Positions 42,977-52,069 of a stretch of 64,000 bases of DNA are shown piece by piece. Every line of letters starts with the position of its first letter. Within the stretch, counting starts at the first letter, position 1. Both the position numbers and the translations under genes were made by a program. The DNA lies in the NCBI GenBank assembly GCA_963922335.1, contig CAWUIB010000008.1, forward strand, positions 119,790 to 183,789, read 5' to 3'. The DNA comes from CALBPI01 sp963922335 (lineage in GTDB: Bacteria; Pseudomonadota; Gammaproteobacteria; Steroidobacterales; Woeseiaceae). A model generated the notes under the pieces. The model was not told where the DNA came from. It made no database searches and was given only the letters and a program-made list of their open reading frames with translations.

Positions 42977-44958
42977 CGGCTCAAACAACAACCTCACTCC
43001 TGAGGCTCGTCACCTTCTCGGTGGCGAGCCTTTTGTTTGCCTTATGCTCGGTTGGCGACGCCGGCGCACAAACGGAGGCACGCGAACTCTTCCAGCGCGC
43101 GTGGCCGGAGGCACTGGAGGGCAAGTGGGCGTTGACGCGCAAGGAGCAACGCCTGCTCGAAGACTATCCCCTCTGGGTCGACCTTCAGGCTGCGCGGTAT
43201 TCGGCGGAGGTCGCCAAAGGGGCTACCAAGAACGCCCAGAAATTCCTGGACCGTGCACCTGACCTGCCGCCGACACGTCGCTTGCGCTATCGGCTGGTGT
43301 CCGCGCTGGCGCGGGGCGAGCGTTGGCCCGAGTTTTTCGCCGCCTACGAAACACACTACGCAAACCATGCTGACGCAGCGCTCGCGTGTACCGCGCTTGC
43401 TGCCGCCACCAAAGGCAAGTCGAGCTGGAATGCTGAACAGCAGCACACGCTCGGGCGCCAGCTGTGGCTTGTTGGGCGCAGTCAGAACGACCGATGCGAT
43501 CCCGCTTTCGTCGCACTCAAACACCAGGGTGTTCTTGGCGCTGCCGAGTTCGCGCAGCGGTTTGATCTTGCCGTGGAGCGCGGAAACTATGGCCTCGCCG
43601 GTTATCTGGCATCGAGCCTCGACAGCAGCTATCAGGACACAGCTGCGCTGTGGAAACGCGCTCACAAGAGCCCGCGCGAAGCGCTCAACCAACCGGCTTT
43701 GAGTACCGCACTGAGTGCCGAGCAGGTCGAGCATGCGATCCGGCGCCTCGCACTTCGCGATCCACTGGCCGCACATGAGCTCTGGCATGCCGACAAAACG
43801 CTGCGCGTCCGCGTCAGCGACGAACAGAGCGCCAACATCCTTCGATTCCTGGCACTGGCTGGCGCACAAGATGCGCTGCCAGAGGCGCAGCGCTGGTTTG
43901 AAGCTGTGCCGACTTCGGTTCGCGACGAGCGCTGGCACGCCTGGCGTGCGCGCGCGGCACTGCGCGCCGACGATTGGCCCGAGGTCCTGCGAGCCGTTGC
44001 CGACATGCCGATTGAGCAAGCAAGCACACCGCGCTGGCGGTACTGGGAAGCGATTGCGCTCACGCGCAGCGGACAGCTGGAAGCAGGCCGATCACTACTC
44101 ACTGCGCTCGCAGAGGATCGCAGCTATCACGGTTTTCTCGCCGCCGATGCCGTCGACGCCGCCTATCGTTTCGACGACGAACGGTTACCCGTGGACGCCG
44201 AACTCAAGCAATCGTGGTCGCAGCGTTTCGAATGGCGTCGAGTCGAGGAGCTGTTCCACGTCGGTCAGATCGCAAGGGCACGGCACGAGTTGGCGGTCAT
44301 CTCTCGCAACCAGACCAAACCGAATCTCATCGCGCTGGGCGCATTGGCACACGAGCTAGGGTGGCACCATGAGGCTGTGCGACTTGCGGTTGAGGGCGGC
44401 CACCTCGACGATCTGGAGCTTCGATTCCCGCTAGCACACCGCGAATTCGTCGCGTCGAATGCGAAGCAACACGATCTCGATGCCAACTGGGTGTTTGCAC
44501 TCGCGCGCAACGAGAGCCTGTTTGACCCTTCAGTGAAATCCGGCGCCGGCGCACGCGGTGTCATGCAGTTGATTCCGTCGACAGCGCGACGAACCGCACG
44601 CGCTCTGGGTATGGCGCGCATGCCGTCGGCCGAGGCGCTACACGATCCCGACATCAACATTGCGCTCGGCACCGCGCATCTCGCCGAGCTTAAGGCGCGC
44701 TTTGGTCACCGGGCACTGGCAACCGCTGCTTATAACGCTGGGCCACACCGCGTGGTGCGCTGGACAGAGGAGACCGATATCGACCCCCAGGTATGGATCG
44801 AGACCCTGCCCTACGATGAGACGCGCAACTATGTGCAAAAAGTGCTGTTTGCGAGCATCGTTTTTCAATGGCGCAACGAACAACCTGTAGAGCGACTGAT
44901 CCACTACCTGAAACCGCTGCCGCGTCAAGAGCGCGTTGCAGAGACAGGTCGCTTATAA
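42973..44958 (+). CDS. slt: soluble lytic murein transglycosylase (Slt70 type)
   Basis: 661 residues. A TTG start overlapping the protease stop (TTGA) gives a signal peptide (SLLRLVTFSVASLLFALCSVGDAGAQ split over the hydrophobic stretch). A long superhelical region (~35-470: RAWPEALEGKWALTRKEQRLLEDYPLW ...) and the C-terminal SLT domain (~480-640) follow, with catalytic Glu in ALARNESLFDPSVKSGAGARG, then GVMQLIPSTA and AYNAGPHRV. It cleaves peptidoglycan glycan strands to anhydro-muropeptides. The N-terminal coding region overlaps a strong terminator-like hairpin (43003-43031), so its expression from the upstream promoter may be attenuated. Confidence 0.9.
   Translation: MTAQTTTSLLRLVTFSVASLLFALCSVGDAGAQTEARELFQRAWPEALEGKWALTRKEQRLLEDYPLWVDLQAARYSAEVAKGATKNAQKFLDRAPDLPPTRRLRYRLVSALARGERWPEFFAAYETHYANHADAALACTALAAATKGKSSWNAEQQHTLGRQLWLVGRSQNDRCDPAFVALKHQGVLGAAEFAQRFDLAVERGNYGLAGYLASSLDSSYQDTAALWKRAHKSPREALNQPALSTALSAEQVEHAIRRLALRDPLAAHELWHADKTLRVRVSDEQSANILRFLALAGAQDALPEAQRWFEAVPTSVRDERWHAWRARAALRADDWPEVLRAVADMPIEQASTPRWRYWEAIALTRSGQLEAGRSLLTALAEDRSYHGFLAADAVDAAYRFDDERLPVDAELKQSWSQRFEWRRVEELFHVGQIARARHELAVISRNQTKPNLIALGALAHELGWHHEAVRLAVEGGHLDDLELRFPLAHREFVASNAKQHDLDANWVFALARNESLFDPSVKSGAGARGVMQLIPSTARRTARALGMARMPSAEALHDPDINIALGTAHLAELKARFGHRALATAAYNAGPHRVVRWTEETDIDPQVWIETLPYDETRNYVQKVLFASIVFQWRNEQPVERLIHYLKPLPRQERVAETGRL
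43003..43034 (+). terminator. terminator-like hairpin inside the slt signal-peptide region
   Basis: AGGCTCGTCACC (43003-43014), loop TTCTC, GGTGGCGAGCCT (43020-43031), one G-U wobble, followed by TTTTGTTT. It is placed exactly where the HtrA-type gene's terminator would be, yet lies within the slt reading frame. Confidence 0.65.
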
Positions 44959-44987
44959 TCCCGGGCGATTTGCCGCTAACAGGAATA

Positions 44988-45944
44988 ATGGTGAAAGAAT
45001 CGACGTGCGTGGTGCTGGGTGGCACCGGTTTTGTAGGACAGTCACTGGTCGCGCGACTGGCAGAGCGCGGCCACAATGTGATTGTGCCCACGCGTAACCG
45101 CGAACGTGCACGCAGCATGGCGGTCACCCCCAGAGTAAAGCTCGTCACGGCCAATGTTCATGAACCCGAAGCCCTGGCGCCGTTGTTTGTCGATGCGGAT
45201 GTGGTCATCAACCTGGTCGGCATCCTGAACGAGCAGGGCCATCACGGTGGTAAGGGCTTTTACGAAGCGCACGAAGCGCTGACCAAGACCGCACTGGAAG
45301 CCGCTAAAGAGGCGGGTGTTAAGCGCTTCCTGCAGATGAGTGCGCTGAAAGCAGATTCGAAAAAAGGCCCATCGGATTATCTGAAGAGCAAAGGACTCGC
45401 GGAAGACGCGATCCGCGCCATGCAAGACGCCCCCGGGTGGACGATCTTCCAACCATCAGTGATTTTCGGCGCGGGGGACTCGTTTATTAACCGATTCGCG
45501 CAGCTGCTGAAAATCTCGCCTTTCCTGCCGCTGGCGCGTCCGGCATCACGCTTTGCGCCGGTGTTCGTTGACGATGTCGTTGAGTCATTCATGAAAGCAC
45601 TGGACGACCGCTCCACGATTGGCCAGATCTATCAGCTGTGCGGACCCAAAGTGTACTCACTCCGGGAATTGGTGACGTACGTGCGCGATCAACTCGGGCT
45701 GACGAGATGGATCGTCGGTCTCCCTGATTCGCTGGCGAAAATTCAGGCGGCCATTTTCGACTTTGTGCCAGGCAAGCCCCTATCGACCGACAACCTACGC
45801 TCGCTGATGGTGCATAGCATTTGCGATGACAATGGCCTGGAGCGCCTGGGGATCCGTCCGACGCCCATGGAAACCATTGTGCCGACGTACTTACAAGGCA
45901 AGAACGACAAAGCCCGACTGGCCCGGCTTCGACGCAACCACTAG
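44988..45944 (+). CDS. NDUFA9-like NAD(P)-binding epimerase/dehydratase family protein
   Basis: 318 residues. N-terminal Rossmann motif VLGGTGFVGQSLVARLAERG, then NLVGILNE, FLQMSALKAD and KGLAEDAIRAMQDAP (NDUFA9-type SDR-a atypical pattern), followed by IFQPSVIFGAGDSFINRFAQLLK. The bacterial members associate with quinone/electron-transport or lipid metabolism; the specific reaction is unknown. ATG 44988 has AGGA just upstream; the longer frame to 44868 is slt in another register. Convergent with the aminopeptidase gene (4-bp stop overlap). Confidence 0.82.
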   Translation: MVKESTCVVLGGTGFVGQSLVARLAERGHNVIVPTRNRERARSMAVTPRVKLVTANVHEPEALAPLFVDADVVINLVGILNEQGHHGGKGFYEAHEALTKTALEAAKEAGVKRFLQMSALKADSKKGPSDYLKSKGLAEDAIRAMQDAPGWTIFQPSVIFGAGDSFINRFAQLLKISPFLPLARPASRFAPVFVDDVVESFMKALDDRSTIGQIYQLCGPKVYSLRELVTYVRDQLGLTRWIVGLPDSLAKIQAAIFDFVPGKPLSTDNLRSLMVHSICDDNGLERLGIRPTPMETIVPTYLQGKNDKARLARLRRNH

Positions 45945-46966
45945 TCCGACAGGGCTCCTTTCAGAGTCGCGAGTCGCGCCTCGGGATCCAAAGCGCCCAT
46001 CTCGATCACGCGCTGATAAAAGCACTCGAGATCATTGGCGCACTGCGCTTGTAGAAATCGTGCAAACGCCGGCCTGAGATCGGCATACAGCTGCGCCGGC
46101 ACCAAAGCGGCATTGTTATCGGGCGGTCGACCACTCCACCCAGCTTCCTGCCATTGGTCAGCGAGCCTTGCAAACAGCGCTCGCTTGGCGGGGAGCACCA
46201 CTTGCTCGTCTTGTGAGCGCTCATAGAGCTCAGTGAGTTCCGCCTTGAGAAGCTCAATCGCTTCACGCTTCGCGGTGCGCTGCGCGCTGGCTTCAGGCGC
46301 GACCGGTGGCGGCGCTTCCCCGCGCGATATTCGCCAGCGCTTCAGACCTTCGTCAGCAACGGCGGAGGCGAATGACTCGTTGAACGCCGTATCGTTGTCG
46401 ACGTAGATGATCTGGTGCGCCATTTCGTGGAACAACAACCAGATCAGGCTATCGTCACTTCGTCGAAACATCGTACTGAGTAACGGGTCTTTGAGTTTCC
46501 CCAAGGTTGAGTAGGCTGAGACCTCACCCAGGAATACATCGTAGCCAGCGCTAGAGAGTTTGGCGGCGTATTGCTCAGCCGCTTCGGCTTTGAAATAGCC
46601 ACGATAGGCCACGCACCCGACGAACGGGTAGCACCACGTTTTTGGGCTCAGTGACATTGCAGGCGTGGCAAACACATTCATGACAACGAAGTCGCGTTGC
46701 AGATCGACATAGCGCCGGTAACTGCCGTTGTCCGGCAATCCGAGCTCCGTGTGCGCGAACCTTAGCGCCTCCTGCGTGAGCTGCAGCCGCTCCTGCAGCA
46801 CTTCAGGTGTTGCAGGATCGTCGATGACAGCCGAGACCGGCTCTGCGGACCGTGAAATCGCCCACTGGCCCTGCACGGCCTGTACGTAGTAACAGCCACT
46901 GAGAAGGCCGAGCTGGAACAGGAGGAATAGAATCCGTAGTACTCGATGGAATGGATGCGAGGCCAT
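45941..46966 (-). CDS. predicted aminopeptidase lipoprotein (COG4324 type)
   Basis: 341 residues. Lipoprotein signal (FLLFQLGLLSGCYY, Cys ~25). Visible motifs are QGQWAISRSAEPV, NVFATPAMSLSPKTWCYPFVGCVAYRGYF and the zincin HExxH in LLFHEMAHQIIYVDNDTAFNESFA with the third ligand Glu in NESFA. The family is annotated as a predicted outer-membrane or periplasmic aminopeptidase. The gene is divergent from cca, whose true start lies downstream of this gene's start. Confidence 0.85.
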   Translation of the reverse strand: MASHPFHRVLRILFLLFQLGLLSGCYYVQAVQGQWAISRSAEPVSAVIDDPATPEVLQERLQLTQEALRFAHTELGLPDNGSYRRYVDLQRDFVVMNVFATPAMSLSPKTWCYPFVGCVAYRGYFKAEAAEQYAAKLSSAGYDVFLGEVSAYSTLGKLKDPLLSTMFRRSDDSLIWLLFHEMAHQIIYVDNDTAFNESFASAVADEGLKRWRISRGEAPPPVAPEASAQRTAKREAIELLKAELTELYERSQDEQVVLPAKRALFARLADQWQEAGWSGRPPDNNAALVPAQLYADLRPAFARFLQAQCANDLECFYQRVIEMGALDPEARLATLKGALSD

Positions 46967-47022
46967 ATCGCGAGTGTAGCGTGAAGCTCACCGCAATCCG
47001 TCCAAATCGGTACACTTTGCGA

Positions 47023-48267
47023 ATGTCCGTTCTCGATAATTTAAATGTCTACCTCGTCGGTGGCGCCGTTCGCGATGCGCTTCTCGAGCTGCCCGTTGTT
47101 GAACGCGATTGGGTCGTTGTCGGCGCAACGCCTGATGACATGCTCACTCGCGGGTTCAAGCAGGTGGGCAATGACTTTCCGGTGTTCTTGCACCCGAAGA
47201 CTGGCGAGGAGTACGCGCTGGCAAGAACCGAGCGCAAGACCGGCGTCGGCCATCAGGCGTTCGCATTCGACACGTCAGTGTCTGTCACACTCGAAGAGGA
47301 CCTCACTCGGCGCGATCTGACGGTCAACGCGATCGCGCAAACACCGGACGGTGATCTCGTCGACCCGGTTGGTGGGCGAGCGGACCTCGAGGCACGCGTG
47401 CTGCGCCACATCGGCCCTGCGTTTTCGGAGGATCCACTGAGAGTACTTCGCGTTGCTCGCTTTGCAGCGAGACTGGCACCTCTGGGGTTCTCGCTGGCAC
47501 CGGAGACTGAAGACCTCATGCGTGAAATCTCGCAAAGCCGCGAGCTCGAATCGCTCTCGCCCGAACGCGTATGGAGCGAGCTCAGCCGCGCGCTGATGAG
47601 CAGCAAGCCATCGGTGTTCATCGAAACGCTGCGCACGTGCGGTGCCTTGAAAGTACTGTTACCAAAAATCGATGCGCTGTTCGGCGTGCCACAACCAGAA
47701 CAGTGGCATCCGGAGATCGACTCTGGATTGCATACGATGCTTGCGATCGACTACGCAGCAGATCAGGGCTTCAGTGGACCGGTCCGTTTCGCGGTCTTGC
47801 TACATGATCTCGGCAAGGCGGAAACACCGGCTGAGCTGTTGCCCAAGCACCATGGCCACGAAGCAAGCAGTGCGCGACTTGCCGCGCAAGTCGGTGAGCG
47901 GTTGCGGGCGCCCAAACAATGGATCGCGCTCGCCACCAACGTGGCAAGATTTCACCTGCATGCGCACACGGCGCTGGAGCTGCGCCCTCAGACCTTGCTC
48001 AAGTTGCTGACGGAATTAGGCGCATTGCGCGATGCCGGTCATCTGGAGCGATTTCTGGAGGCGTGCATCGCAGACGCCCGGGGTCGAACCGGTCTTGAAA
48101 ACCGCGATTACCCACAAGCCGATTTTCTACGGGGCGCGCTTGCGGCCGCCAATGACGTCGACACCGCAGAGATTGCCAAGACCGGGGTCACCGGTGCAGC
48201 TTTTGGTGAAGCGCTCAGGGCCGCACGAATCCAGAAGCTGCGAGCGTACCGTCAGGCGAATACGTAG
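47023..48267 (+). CDS. cca: multifunctional CCA-adding tRNA nucleotidyltransferase
   Basis: 414 residues. Class II nucleotidyltransferase head (VYLVGGAVRDALLE, VERDWVVVGATPDDM), template-region LTRRDLTVNAIA, GRADLEARVLRHIG and EDPLRVLRVARFAARL. The C-terminal HD domain (HPEIDSGLHTML ... AVLLHDLGKAETP) gives phosphohydrolase activity, as in E. coli Cca. It adds or repairs tRNA 3' CCA. Start 47023 (MSVLDN) is chosen because the earlier frame overlaps the divergent gene's start. Confidence 0.94.
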   Translation: MSVLDNLNVYLVGGAVRDALLELPVVERDWVVVGATPDDMLTRGFKQVGNDFPVFLHPKTGEEYALARTERKTGVGHQAFAFDTSVSVTLEEDLTRRDLTVNAIAQTPDGDLVDPVGGRADLEARVLRHIGPAFSEDPLRVLRVARFAARLAPLGFSLAPETEDLMREISQSRELESLSPERVWSELSRALMSSKPSVFIETLRTCGALKVLLPKIDALFGVPQPEQWHPEIDSGLHTMLAIDYAADQGFSGPVRFAVLLHDLGKAETPAELLPKHHGHEASSARLAAQVGERLRAPKQWIALATNVARFHLHAHTALELRPQTLLKLLTELGALRDAGHLERFLEACIADARGRTGLENRDYPQADFLRGALAAANDVDTAEIAKTGVTGAAFGEALRAARIQKLRAYRQANT

Positions 48268-49052
48268 AGGATGACAGCGGCCAATGCCAGGCGATAGACC
48301 ATGAAGCCGAGCATGCCGATGCGTGCAAGCACCTTCAAAAAAAAGGCGATCGTTGCGTAGGCAAACACCGCCGATACCAAAGTGCCGAGTGCGATTGCGG
48401 TCACATCAACCGACACCTCGGAGCGCGCCAACTTCAGTGCCTCCCAACCACCAGCGAGCACGATCACCGGTATCGACATGAGGAAGGAGAACCGCGCGGC
48501 CGCATCTGCGGACAGTCCTCTGGCCATGCCCATAGTCATCGTGATACCAGAGCGTGACGTGCCCGGTACCAACGCGAGTGCTTGCCCCGCGCCGATGACG
48601 AGGGCATCAGCCACACCAATACGGTTGACGCTCCGCGCCCCGGCCATCCAGCGCGAAGAAACCCACAAGAGAACGCCGAACACGGCGGTCGTCGCAGCGA
48701 TCAACACCGGGCTGCGCAAATAGGTCTCGATCGCATCCCGACCGAACAATCCGGCAAGACCGACTGGAATGGTGGCCAACACAATCAGCAACGCGAGTCG
48801 GAAGTGTTCCTGGGTAGTCTGATCGCCGCGACCCAGCTTAAGAACTGCGAGCGTCATTTGCGCAAGCTCCACGCGGAAATAGGCAACGACCGCAAGCAGC
48901 GTGCCGACATGAACGGCAACGTCGAACGCGAGGCCCTGGTCTTCCCAGCCAAACAGCGCCGGCACCAGGATCAAGTGGCCGCTGCTTGATACTGGCAGGA
49001 ACTCGGTCATGCCCTGCACGATGGCAAGAACGATGATCTCAACCAGACTCAT
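48252..49052 (-). CDS. uppP: undecaprenyl-diphosphatase UppP/BacA
   Basis: 266 residues, about eight membrane helices. Active-site motifs EFLPVSSSGHLIL (near the N-terminus, with upstream Glu in VQGMTEF) and ALVPGTSRSGITM are both present. It recycles the undecaprenyl carrier lipid for peptidoglycan and O-antigen synthesis. Its 3' end overlaps the convergent cca end by 16 bp; its ATG overlaps the stop of the methyltransferase gene (ATGA). Confidence 0.94.
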   Translation of the reverse strand: MSLVEIIVLAIVQGMTEFLPVSSSGHLILVPALFGWEDQGLAFDVAVHVGTLLAVVAYFRVELAQMTLAVLKLGRGDQTTQEHFRLALLIVLATIPVGLAGLFGRDAIETYLRSPVLIAATTAVFGVLLWVSSRWMAGARSVNRIGVADALVIGAGQALALVPGTSRSGITMTMGMARGLSADAAARFSFLMSIPVIVLAGGWEALKLARSEVSVDVTAIALGTLVSAVFAYATIAFFLKVLARIGMLGFMVYRLALAAVILYVFA

Positions 49053-50230
49053 AGCAGCCGACCGTAGTCACGACCCGAAAAGCCGCTTAATGACACCGGC
49101 AAATCGCGAGAGAATCCGAGAAATTTGAAACGCTCACCCATCTCGCCTGGCAGTGTGAGTGTTTTGACACCGTTCGACAATGCAGCCTGACGCTCGCCGT
49201 CGAGCTGCGCGAATCGCTCCGGCAGTCCACCCGCCAGCAGAAAGGCCGCCTGTGTTGTGAAACCACAGTAGGCCAATCCCAGAGCATCCAGGGTCTCGGC
49301 AATGCGACTGAAGTCGACCCAAGCCGTGATGTCCTGAACGCCCGGCAAGATAAATGCGTCGGCATGCGCGTGATGTCGGAAAAAGCAGATCAACGTGCCG
49401 TCCGTGCGCTCTGGGGAATAGTACTCGCGTCGCCCGTAGCCGTAATCCGAGATCAGCAACACGCCTCGCTCCAATGTCGCTGCCATGGTCTCGGCAACCG
49501 CAGGCGCGAGGTAATTAACTTCGCTGGCGTAACCTTCGGCCAGTACAATATTGTGATTCTCGGTGAGTGCGCACACGCTCTGGCTGAGCTCGGCTGGCGC
49601 TGTCGCCCAGACAGGGCTCAGGTCACCAGCGTCTGACACTACAACGCGCTGCTGCAGCACCTTGCCGCCGTCGCCGATTCGAAAACGCTCGGTTGGGACC
49701 GCGTCCAACACTTCGTTTGCAATCACAACGCCGCGAACCGAGAGCGCCCCTGGATCAGAGACCCACACAACCTTGTGGGCTAACGCCTTGTCCAGCTGAC
49801 CGATGCGCGCCCGTTGGCGTTCGCGCAAATCGGCGCTGACCTCAACGATGTAGTAGTGCTCTAACAAGGCGGGATCTTCGAGTGCGGCCAAAAGCTCTGA
49901 CGCGAGCGCGCCGCTGCCTGCACCAAACTCGACGATGCTCCCGCCCTCAAGCGCGCGCAGTGCCTGTTCGCACTGCGTGGCCAGGACCTGCGCGAAGAGC
50001 GGCGACGACTCCGGTGCGGTTGTGAAATCACCGCCAGGTCCGAGCTTCCTGCTGCCTGCGCTGTAGTAACCGAGGCCCGGCTCGTACAAAACGAACTGCA
50101 TGTATTGCGCGAAACTCAGACTACCGCCGGCCTCGCGTATCGCCTCGGCAACGGCCGCCTGAACGGTTCGCGAATGCTCCGCTGTCGCAGTGTCAGCTAC
50201 CGGCAGACCGGTGCCTGCCGGCGGACTCAC
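49049..50230 (-). CDS. MidA/NDUFAF7-family SAM-dependent protein-arginine methyltransferase-like protein
   Basis: 393 residues. Motifs of COG1565: LSFAQYMQFVLYEPGLGYYSAGSRKLGPGGDFTTAPE, IVEFGAGSGALA (SAM binding), YYIVEVSADLRERQRA, VIANEVLDAVPTERF and LISDYGYGRREYY. Eukaryotic homologues methylate a complex I subunit; the bacterial substrate is not established. GTG 50230 is preferred: it begins 8 bp after the S41 protease stop, while the frame upstream is basic and overlaps that gene. Confidence 0.85.
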   Translation of the reverse strand: MSPPAGTGLPVADTATAEHSRTVQAAVAEAIREAGGSLSFAQYMQFVLYEPGLGYYSAGSRKLGPGGDFTTAPESSPLFAQVLATQCEQALRALEGGSIVEFGAGSGALASELLAALEDPALLEHYYIVEVSADLRERQRARIGQLDKALAHKVVWVSDPGALSVRGVVIANEVLDAVPTERFRIGDGGKVLQQRVVVSDAGDLSPVWATAPAELSQSVCALTENHNIVLAEGYASEVNYLAPAVAETMAATLERGVLLISDYGYGRREYYSPERTDGTLICFFRHHAHADAFILPGVQDITAWVDFSRIAETLDALGLAYCGFTTQAAFLLAGGLPERFAQLDGERQAALSNGVKTLTLPGEMGERFKFLGFSRDLPVSLSGFSGRDYGRLL

Positions 50231-50237
50231 GTGGCGC

Positions 50238-51599
50238 CTACCAGACGTAGGCTTCGCGCTGCGCGGTAGTCGTAGGCTCCGGCGGTGCGAACGGCGCGAT
50301 AGGACCCTGCACTTCATTCACCGTCGTGGATACCGGGCACGTGCCCGTCGACAACAGCGACAATGCTGCCGCCAGTGAAGCCTCCTGCGGGTCGCCTGTC
50401 GGCAACAGCAGGTCATCTTCGGCGTCACAATCGACAGGGATTCCGTTGAAGTAGCGGCCTTCGCCGAGGCTGTTCACCGTCTCAAACGCGGTCGGCCTCA
50501 AAATCTTCTCGCAGAAAACCGCTCCAATCTGACCGACAGGCTTGCCAAACGTGCGCGTGCCGACGAGATCGACTTGGACGTGCGGCTCCATGCTGTTGAT
50601 CACGAGCTCGCTCGCTGACGCACTGCCTCGAGTCGTAATGAACACGACACGCGACAGGTTGGCTGAGTTAGCCAAGCGCTGGAAAAACTCGATGGAGTTA
50701 CTGGCGACGTTGTTGTCGTTGAATCGAGTTTCCGAGAACACTTCACCTTCCGCGATTGCACCGCCTAGGTAGTCGCCGAGCAGATCAGCAATGCTGACCA
50801 GACCGCCACCGTTGTAACGCAAGTCGATAATGACGTCCGTGATGCCCGCGTTGTTGAACTGGTTGAACGCGTCTTCGAGTTCAACCGCAGCGGTCGATAT
50901 AAACGTTGTGAATTCGACGTAGCCGTATGTCGCGCCGTCGACGATATAGGTTCTGATCTGCGGGATCGGGTCGATGGTGATCACTTCGCGCGTCAAGTCG
51001 ACGTCGTATTCAGATCCATCCAACCGACGCATTCTGAACGTGCGCATCACCCCAACCTCCTGGGGCCCAAGCGCCGCACCGAAGCCTTCCGCCGCGTCGA
51101 TATCGGCGATCGATCGACCGTTGATCGCCACGAACTGCTGACCTCGAGACAACGTACCGAAGGCTGCAGGGCTGCCCGCAATCACGCGGGAGATGCGCAG
51201 CTCGTTGTTGGGGAGACGAGTGGCGACGAATCCGTAACCCACCGTTTCGCCCTCGTTGAAGAAGGCAGAATCTGCCGCCGCAGAATCAATGAAGCTGAAC
51301 GAGTCTGGTATCGGGTTACCGGGATCATCCGGTGTCACGTCGACATCGCGAACCAGTCGCGCGAGCAGAGCTTCAGGCGACGAAAAGTCAGCGAGGTTCA
51401 CGGTCGGCAGCTGGTCATCGTAGAGATAAACATCCTGCATCGTGCTCAGTACGAACTGGTTTTGTCCGGCAACCGTGCAATCCGCGGTGCCGTTGCCGAC
51501 GTTATTGCCGAAGGCGCCGCCGCCACTGCCGCCGCCGCAAGCGACAACGCCCAGCGCAGAGATCAAGATGGTTAAAAGTTTCGCTGTTTGCCGTCTCAT
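50238..51599 (-). CDS. S41-family C-terminal-processing peptidase, lipoprotein
   Basis: 453 residues. Lipoprotein signal MRRQTAKLLTILISALGVVACGG, followed by a Gly-rich linker. A PDZ-like region is seen around 120-200 (RISRVIAGSPAAFGTLSRGQQFVAINGRSI). The tail-specific protease core has IIDLRYNGGG, VVFITTRGSASASELVINS (catalytic Ser) and TRTFGKPVGQ (Lys). It probably trims proteins in the periplasm. Two Cys pairs near the C-terminus (FCEKI, PVDCD) may form disulphides. Confidence 0.87.
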   Translation of the reverse strand: MRRQTAKLLTILISALGVVACGGGSGGGAFGNNVGNGTADCTVAGQNQFVLSTMQDVYLYDDQLPTVNLADFSSPEALLARLVRDVDVTPDDPGNPIPDSFSFIDSAAADSAFFNEGETVGYGFVATRLPNNELRISRVIAGSPAAFGTLSRGQQFVAINGRSIADIDAAEGFGAALGPQEVGVMRTFRMRRLDGSEYDVDLTREVITIDPIPQIRTYIVDGATYGYVEFTTFISTAAVELEDAFNQFNNAGITDVIIDLRYNGGGLVSIADLLGDYLGGAIAEGEVFSETRFNDNNVASNSIEFFQRLANSANLSRVVFITTRGSASASELVINSMEPHVQVDLVGTRTFGKPVGQIGAVFCEKILRPTAFETVNSLGEGRYFNGIPVDCDAEDDLLLPTGDPQEASLAAALSLLSTGTCPVSTTVNEVQGPIAPFAPPEPTTTAQREAYVW

Positions 51600-51700
51600 C
51601 GGCCGCCCCTTTTCGAACGCAACTTCAATTGAGAATGATAACGCGATTCACGCCCAAAACGCGGCTCGACAGCGCCTGAACGCCTGATCTGTGATACCAA

Positions 51701-52069
51701 TCACGCCCCCGACTGACGCCATATGGAGACAGCAACCGAATCAGCCGCTTGAACTGCGCCCGGTTTGCGAACCTGCACGCCGACGCCATAGACACGCTCA
51801 TCACCCAGCACCAGTTTAGCGATGCCCTCAGCCAACACTTCGATCAGTTTGGGCTTCGCCGCGCGCACGTACTCAATGACCGACTCGGACACCGCCGCAT
51901 AGTTCAATGCATCATCCAGGGCATCGGACGCTGCTGCAGCGCGTGTATCAGTGGCCATCTCAAGGTCGATGATCAAGGTCTGCTCGATCTCACGCTCCCA
52001 TGTCCACACGCCGATCACCGCGGCCACCTTCAGACCGGTGACTTTCACAATGTCGAAGTCAGGATTCAT
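51701..52069 (-). CDS. folB: dihydroneopterin aldolase
   Basis: 122 residues. FolB pattern: VTGLKVAAVIGVWTWEREIEQTLIIDLEMATD, DDALNYAAVSESV, LIEVLAEGIAKLVL (Glu of the active site) and VQVRKPGAV. It converts 7,8-dihydroneopterin to 6-hydroxymethyl-dihydropterin in folate synthesis. Its ATG overlaps the tsaD stop (ATGA); the tsaD-folB coupling is common in gammaproteobacteria. Confidence 0.93.
   Translation of the reverse strand: MNPDFDIVKVTGLKVAAVIGVWTWEREIEQTLIIDLEMATDTRAAAASDALDDALNYAAVSESVIEYVRAAKPKLIEVLAEGIAKLVLGDERVYGVGVQVRKPGAVQAADSVAVSIWRQSGA

Noticed and set aside
43042..44019. 325-codon minus-strand open frame
   Set aside because: Antisense shadow of slt in GC-rich sequence; no start signal or domain.
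44937..44957. TTGCAG...TATAAT promoter before the epimerase gene
   Set aside because: TATAAT is perfect but the spacing to TTGCAG is 12 bp; no good -35 at 16-18 bp.
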